Assembly (NCBI RefSeq): GCF_003065405.1
Contig: NZ_CP026947.1
Span: 62,001-126,000, forward strand
Length of the DNA stretch: 64,000 nucleotides
Direction: 5' to 3'
Source: Corynebacterium yudongzhengii
GTDB lineage: Bacteria > Actinomycetota > Actinomycetes > Mycobacteriales > Mycobacteriaceae
Of the stretch, positions 59,998 to 64,000 are shown one piece after another. Position 1 is the first letter of the stretch; each line of letters begins with the position of its first letter. Under the pieces are notes generated by a model. The model was not told the origin of the DNA, ran no database searches, and saw only the letters and a program-made list of their open reading frames with translations. A program made the position numbers and the translations under genes.

Positions 59998-60903
59998 CTA
60001 AGGCCGCCGGAAGTCCTCGCGCATGCCGGCGCGCTGGAGGCGGAGCCACTCGCGGAATCCGGAGAAGTCCCTGCGCTGGACGAGGAAGAACCAGCCGAAG
60101 CGGGCGAGCTCCTGGAAGGCGAGTTTGCGGTTGCCGGGCTGGGAGAGGAGGTAGCCGCGGTTGCGGTAGGTGAAGTAGCGCTTGGTGTCGTTGTCGGGGT
60201 ATTGGGCGTGCATGCGCCCGCCGAGGATGGGGTGGAACTCGGCGGATCCGTCTGGGTGCAGGTAGAAGGCGTTTAATGCGGTGCCGTAGCGCAGCCCGGA
60301 GCGGGAGAGGCGGCGGTGGTATTCGACTTCGTCGCCGCGGATGAAGAGTCGGTAGTCGGGCACGCCGATGATCTCCATCGCCTCCGCGGAGATCAGCGCG
60401 CCGTTGAAGAGGGAGGCGTAGGAGTCGATGAAGTCGCCTTCGAGTTTTTCGCGGCGTCGGTGCCAGGTCAGGCCCTGGCGCAAGGGGAAGGCGAGGGTCT
60501 CGGGGGCGTCGATGTTGCAGACCGCCGGGGAGATCTGGTGGAGGTGGCGGGCGGTGGCGACGTCGTAAAGCGTTTCGAGGGTGGTGGTGTCGGCGGGGCG
60601 GCCGTCGTCGTCGGCGCACCAGATCGCGTCCGCGCCGAGGGCCAGGGCGGTGAGGAAGCCGTAGGCGAAGCCGCCGGCGCCGCCGAGGTTTGTCTTCGAG
60701 GGGAGGTAGACGCCGCGTTCGGGGGCGAGCTCGTCGAGAAGTGAGCGCACCTCGTCTTCGCAGCCGTTGTCGACCACGATGATCCAGTCGAGCCGGTGGG
60801 TTTGGTTTGCGACTTGCGTGAGCGAGGCGCGCAGCAGCTCGACGCGGCGGTGGGTGACGATCACCGCGGCGGTCGTGCCCTGTCGATTCAGCGGGGCGGT
60901 CAT
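59998..60903 (-). CDS. glfT1: Galactofuranosyltransferase GlfT1
   Basis: A 301-residue GT2-family enzyme that adds the first galactofuranoses to the rhamnose-GlcNAc lipid linker of arabinogalactan. The nucleotide-sugar fold shows AAVIVTHRRVELLRASL, then IIVVDNGCEDE, TNLGGAGGFAYGF and the DxD-like DAIWCADDDGRP. FIRGDEVEYHRRL is the typical downstream acidic motif and HPILGGRMHAQYPDNDTKRYFTYRNRGY is family-specific. The start ATG 60903 overlaps the wzt stop (ATGA). Confidence 0.92.
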   Translation of the reverse strand: MTAPLNRQGTTAAVIVTHRRVELLRASLTQVANQTHRLDWIIVVDNGCEDEVRSLLDELAPERGVYLPSKTNLGGAGGFAYGFLTALALGADAIWCADDDGRPADTTTLETLYDVATARHLHQISPAVCNIDAPETLAFPLRQGLTWHRRREKLEGDFIDSYASLFNGALISAEAMEIIGVPDYRLFIRGDEVEYHRRLSRSGLRYGTALNAFYLHPDGSAEFHPILGGRMHAQYPDNDTKRYFTYRNRGYLLSQPGNRKLAFQELARFGWFFLVQRRDFSGFREWLRLQRAGMREDFRRP

Positions 60904-61700
60904 GAGCTTTCCTCCTCGGACTGGAACCTTTTGACCAGGTCGCGGATGTGCTGTCCGGCTTCGGGGCCCTCGTAGGCTTCGACGACTTCGTCGACAAGCC
61001 CGGCCTTGCGGATCTCCCCGTGATCGATCCAGAGGCCGGTGGTGCACAGCTGGGCGAGGAAGTCGTTGGAGTGGGACGCGAAGACCAGGATGCCGGAGCG
61101 TTTGACCAGCTCCTGTAGCCGCACCCGGGCCTTGGCCATGAAGGCGGCGTCGACGGCGCCGATGCCTTCGTCGAGAAGTAAGATCTCCGGCTCGATCGAG
61201 GTGACCACCCCGAGGGCGAGGCGCACGCGCATGCCGGTCGAGTAGGTGCGCAGCGGCATGGAGAGGTAGTCGCCGAGCTCGGAGAACTCCGCGATTTCGT
61301 CCATCTTCTTGCGCATCTGGGCGCGCGTCTGGCCGAGGAAGAGGCCGCGGATGATGATGTTTTCGGCACCCGAGATCTCCGGGTCCATGCCCACGCCTAA
61401 GTCGAAGACGGGGGCGATGCGCCCGCGGACGTCGGCGACGCCGCGGGTCGGCTCGTAGATGCCGGATAAAAGGCGCAGCAGAGTCGACTTGCCGGCGCCG
61501 TTGTGGCCGACCAGGCCGACGCGATCGCCTTCGCGTAAGTGCAGGTTGATGTCTTTGAGTGCCTCGACGACCACCGTGTTCGCGGCGTTCTTGCCGATCG
61601 CCCCGCCCGCCGTCGACAGGACTGCCTTCTTCAGCGAGCGCGACTTGGCGTCGAAGATCGGAAAGTCGACGCAGGCGTTGTAGGTGTCGATGGAAACCAT
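60900..61700 (-). CDS. wzt: Galactan-lipid exporter ATP-binding subunit
   Basis: A 266-residue ABC ATPase, Wzt/RfbE type (Mycobacterium Rv3781). VGLVGHNGAGKSTLLRLLSG is Walker A, YSTGMRVRLALGV is the signature, EILLLDEGIGAVDAAF is Walker B and VFASHSNDF is the switch region. It powers export of the galactan lipid across the membrane with Wzm. It lacks the C-terminal sugar-binding domain of O9a-type Wzt. The start is ATG 61700 (MVSIDTYNACVDFPIFD), 18 bp after wzm. Confidence 0.93.
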   Translation of the reverse strand: MVSIDTYNACVDFPIFDAKSRSLKKAVLSTAGGAIGKNAANTVVVEALKDINLHLREGDRVGLVGHNGAGKSTLLRLLSGIYEPTRGVADVRGRIAPVFDLGVGMDPEISGAENIIIRGLFLGQTRAQMRKKMDEIAEFSELGDYLSMPLRTYSTGMRVRLALGVVTSIEPEILLLDEGIGAVDAAFMAKARVRLQELVKRSGILVFASHSNDFLAQLCTTGLWIDHGEIRKAGLVDEVVEAYEGPEAGQHIRDLVKRFQSEEESS

Positions 61701-61718
61701 GTCGTGGGAAGTGCTCCT

Positions 61719-62615
61719 TTACACCCAGTAGCTGACGCGGAACCGCCACTGGCGCATGATCGCGGCGGTAGCAAAGAGGCCGACCACGGTGATCACGGCG
61801 ACGATTCCCCAGTGGTAGGCGGCGAGATCCTGGCCGATCATGGGCGCGCGGACGATCTCGAGGTAGTGATACAGGGGATTGATCTCGGCGATGCGGGCGC
61901 GCTCGGCGACCTGGCCGCCCTGCTCGCGCAGGGTGTGGGTCGTCCACACGATCGGGGTGATGTAGAACAAGAGCTGCACCAGGGATTCGAGCAGCGGGGC
62001 GACGTCGCGGAAGCGGGTCGCGATGATGCCGAAAAGCATCGTCACCCACACACCGTTGACCACGATGAGAAGCATCGCCGGGATCGCCAGCAGCACCTCC
62101 CAGCCGACGTTGATCCGAAAGACCGCTAGCAGTGCCACCCAAATGACCAGGTTGTGGGCCAAAAACAGCGCCTGGCGCCACACCAGCCGGTAGACGTGCA
62201 CGCTGAGCGCGGACGGCAGCTGCTTGATGAGTCCCTCGTTCTCGATGAACACGTTCGCCCCGTCTTTGATGCAGCCGGCGATGAATCCCCAGATGATCAG
62301 GCCGACGGTGACGTGCGGCAGGAAATCCGCCAGCGGCAGCTGGAAGAGCATCGAATACAAAAGGCCCAGGGCGAGCGCCATCACGCCGGTGGCGATGGTG
62401 ATCCACAGCGGGCCGAGCGTGGAGCGGCGGTAGCGCTGCTTGATGTCCTGCCAGCCCAGCTGCAGCCAGAGCTCGTGTTGTCCGGCACCGCGGATCAGGT
62501 CGCGGAAGGCGGCGGACATGGTCTGCGAGTCGGAACGCGGGGTGTCCGCTTCGTCGCGCTGGGAAGTCATGCGCGCGACATCGGCACGGAGTTGTTCTGA
62601 TCGATGGTGCTGCAC
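61719..62615 (-). CDS. wzm: Galactan-lipid exporter permease
   Basis: A 298-residue ABC-2 permease (Wzm/RfbD, Mycobacterium Rv3783). About 45 polar N-terminal residues precede WLQLGWQDIKQRYRRSTLGPLW, the typical interface helix, and six membrane spans. TPIVWTTHTLREQGGQVAERARIAEINPLYHYLEIVRAPM is a conserved family stretch. First gene of the wzm-wzt-glfT1 operon. ATG 62615 faces the divergent aminotransferase-like gene across ~270 bp. Confidence 0.92.
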   Translation of the reverse strand: MQHHRSEQLRADVARMTSQRDEADTPRSDSQTMSAAFRDLIRGAGQHELWLQLGWQDIKQRYRRSTLGPLWITIATGVMALALGLLYSMLFQLPLADFLPHVTVGLIIWGFIAGCIKDGANVFIENEGLIKQLPSALSVHVYRLVWRQALFLAHNLVIWVALLAVFRINVGWEVLLAIPAMLLIVVNGVWVTMLFGIIATRFRDVAPLLESLVQLLFYITPIVWTTHTLREQGGQVAERARIAEINPLYHYLEIVRAPMIGQDLAAYHWGIVAVITVVGLFATAAIMRQWRFRVSYWV

Positions 62616-62750
62616 GACTTTTAACCCTAGTACCCGGTCGGGGTTGCGTCGGTATCCGGCGCTTTAGGCGCGTGCCTGGTGGGTGGAAGGTGTCCGTACG
62701 TTGAGGAATACATAAGAATTTTCTGACTTTTCGCTGGTCGGGGCGGCGAT

Positions 62751-62766
62751 GGCTACGATGGTAGCC
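62751..62766. promoter_or_regulatory. Palindrome in the divergent wzm/aminotransferase gap
   Basis: GGCTAC-GATG-GTAGCC, a perfect 6-bp inverted repeat, lies about 135 bp from wzm and 118 bp from the other start. Possible operator for either side; the regulator is unknown. Confidence 0.35.
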
Positions 62767-62884
62767 GTTGCTTACCCGCCCCGAGCGCAGGTCACTGCGC
62801 ATACTTGGAGCCCCGGGTAGAGCGGTGGTTGAATTGGGTATTCCATAGCGAACGATCGGTTTCGGCTCAGGAGGATTTTCACGG

Positions 62885-64000
62885 ATGTCCGACTACGACG
62901 TCTATAGCGTGCGTGGCTATTACACCTCCTTAGGAGACGGCTGGACCTACCTCAACGCCCAGGCCGCACCCCAAATTCCGGAAAGGGTCTCGGCGGCGGT
63001 CGCTCGCTCATTTCGCTTATCGACGACCCCACTCACCCCTTCCGGCGGCCGCGGACATCACGCGCAGCGGCCCCGCGCTGGGGCACTCGAGGGGGAGGGG
63101 TTTGTGCAGCAGGCGCGCGTCGCGGTGGCCGACCTGGTCGGCGGGACCGCCGACTGCGTGGTGCTCGGGCCCTCTCTCGAGGTGCTCTATGACAACCTTG
63201 CGCGCTCGCTGGAGCCGATGCTGCGCCGCAACAGCTCGGTAGTCCTCTCCGGGCTGGACTCCGAGCGGCCCAGCGTACCTTTCGCCCGGCTCGGGGCGGA
63301 GGTTCGCTGGGCGCAGCCGGATCTGGGCACCGGGGAGCTGCCGGGCTGGCAGTACCGGGAGCTTGTCGACGGTTCCACCCGCCTCGTCGCCCTCTCCGCC
63401 GCCCACGGCGTACTCGGCACGCTTGCCGATGTAAAGACCATCAGCGACAACACCCGCTCGCGCTCCCGGGCGTGGGTGCTGGCGGATGCGTCGGAATACG
63501 CCCCGCACCGGCTGGTCGATATTGAGGAGATGGACGTCGACATCCTCGGCGTCGACCTAGCGCGCCTCGGCGGGCCGCAGGTGGCGGCGCTGGTGTTTCG
63601 CCATCCGCTGATGTTCAAGCGCCTGCGTAACCCGGAGCTCATCGCCTCGCCCGTCTCGCCGGGACTCGCCGGCGCCGTCAGTGCGACGGTGGACCACTAC
63701 GCGGCGCTCGTCGAGAAGCGGGGGTCGCGCCGGGTGCGGCTCACCGCGTCTTTCGCGGCGCTCGAGGCCTACCTCAAAGAGCTAGGCGACGACCTGCACA
63801 CCTTCTTAGGATCGCTGCCCGCCGTGCACATCTTGGGCGTGACCGGGGAGGCCGCCGCCGGGGCGAACAGCGACCGGCTGCCGCGGCTGTCTTTTGCCGT
63901 CAACGGCGTGCCCGCCGATACCGTGCAGCAGCGCCTGTTCGACAACGGCATCGTGACTTCGCTGGCGCCGAGCTCGCAGCTGCTCACCGACATGGGTGTC
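62885..64000 (+). CDS. Class-V aminotransferase/cysteine-desulfurase-like protein, partial; PLP Lys absent
   Basis: The frame is open from ATG 62885 to the window end (372 codons). AGGAGG at 62869-62874 supports the start. The fold-type-I pattern is recognisable: GWTYLNAQAAPQIPERV, TADCVVLGPSLEVLYDNLA, LVALSAAHGVLGTLADVK and AWVLADASEYAPH. The expected PLP-binding lysine (SxHK or SPYK before GGP) is replaced by Asp-Leu-Ala-Arg in GVDLARLGGPQVAALVF. So it may not be an active PLP enzyme. The C-terminus lies beyond 64000. Confidence 0.75.
   Translation, partial: MSDYDVYSVRGYYTSLGDGWTYLNAQAAPQIPERVSAAVARSFRLSTTPLTPSGGRGHHAQRPRAGALEGEGFVQQARVAVADLVGGTADCVVLGPSLEVLYDNLARSLEPMLRRNSSVVLSGLDSERPSVPFARLGAEVRWAQPDLGTGELPGWQYRELVDGSTRLVALSAAHGVLGTLADVKTISDNTRSRSRAWVLADASEYAPHRLVDIEEMDVDILGVDLARLGGPQVAALVFRHPLMFKRLRNPELIASPVSPGLAGAVSATVDHYAALVEKRGSRRVRLTASFAALEAYLKELGDDLHTFLGSLPAVHILGVTGEAAAGANSDRLPRLSFAVNGVPADTVQQRLFDNGIVTSLAPSSQLLTDMGV

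Noticed and set aside
60904..62802. N-terminal extension of the glfT1 frame across wzt and wzm
   Set aside because: The extension is out-of-frame reading of wzt and wzm; glfT1 begins at ATG 60903 with ATGA overlap.
1..64000. CRISPR array
   Set aside because: Short repeats present (7731-7929, 21911-21972) are 8-11 bp without unique ~30-bp spacers, and no cas genes are seen.

Overview
The window is typical of a high-GC, mycolic-acid-bearing actinobacterium, most likely Corynebacterium. The right half holds the arabinogalactan locus: emb, aftA, dprE2, dprE1, GtrA proteins, glfT1, wzt and wzm. The left half has bioB-bsaP, amn and an App1-type protein. Many genes have a TANNNT -10 hexamer about 7-10 nt before the start codon, as expected for leaderless corynebacterial transcripts.

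Layout: (1) 0-4.8 kb: M20 peptidase (partial), bioB-bsaP, a sirtuin, a lipase-like hydrolase, AMP nucleosidase. (2) 4.8-13.6 kb: an eroding catabolic/transport region with an AraC regulator, a frameshifted maleylacetate reductase, an N-terminally truncated Schlafen-like ATP-binding protein, an FAD/Fe-S oxidoreductase pseudogene with two in-frame stops and a deletion, an aromatic-acid-type MFS carrier, and a peptide transporter cut by an IS. (3) 13.6-18.8 kb: two 941-bp IS5-family copies and one IS256-family element, with several broken genes at their edges. (4) 18.8-30.99 kb: an unrecognised helical protein, an ABC-F protein with a leader that looks like a translational attenuator, App1-like protein, small DNA-binding protein, GNAT, 3-methyladenine glycosylase, ROK regulator, MinD-like ATPase, a second (SIRT5-like) sirtuin, DUF885 and YciI proteins. 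(5) 31-33.6 kb: intergenic repeats and a decayed IS256-type element. (6) 33.6-48.5 kb: AbrB-like membrane protein, hrpB, acetyltransferase, alkB pseudogene, M23 peptidase, SDR, S4, VOC, hydrolase, M13 peptidase, PrsW, TM2 and a DUF222/HNH nuclease behind LexA-like boxes. (7) 48.5-62.6 kb: the arabinogalactan locus, interrupted by an operon of three unrecognised genes. (8) The right end carries a class-V aminotransferase-like gene, incomplete here.

In the cell-wall locus, DprE1 and DprE2 make decaprenylphosphoryl-arabinose. AftA and Emb use it to decorate galactan. GlfT1 starts galactan synthesis on the lipid linker, and Wzm/Wzt export the chain.

The most unusual non-coding signals are: an array of about 14 octamers at 7731-7929 phased at ~10.6 bp, ending near a strong terminator with no gene before it; a family of nine 18-bp palindromes of the form ACTATGC-N4-GCATAGT confined to intergenic DNA; long hairpin elements with CTTTCGAC motifs; and the ABC-F leader with a three-codon uORF and an anti-Shine-Dalgarno sequence. 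No tRNA, rRNA or CRISPR array was seen. Functional calls rest on motif recognition by eye; no database search was run.
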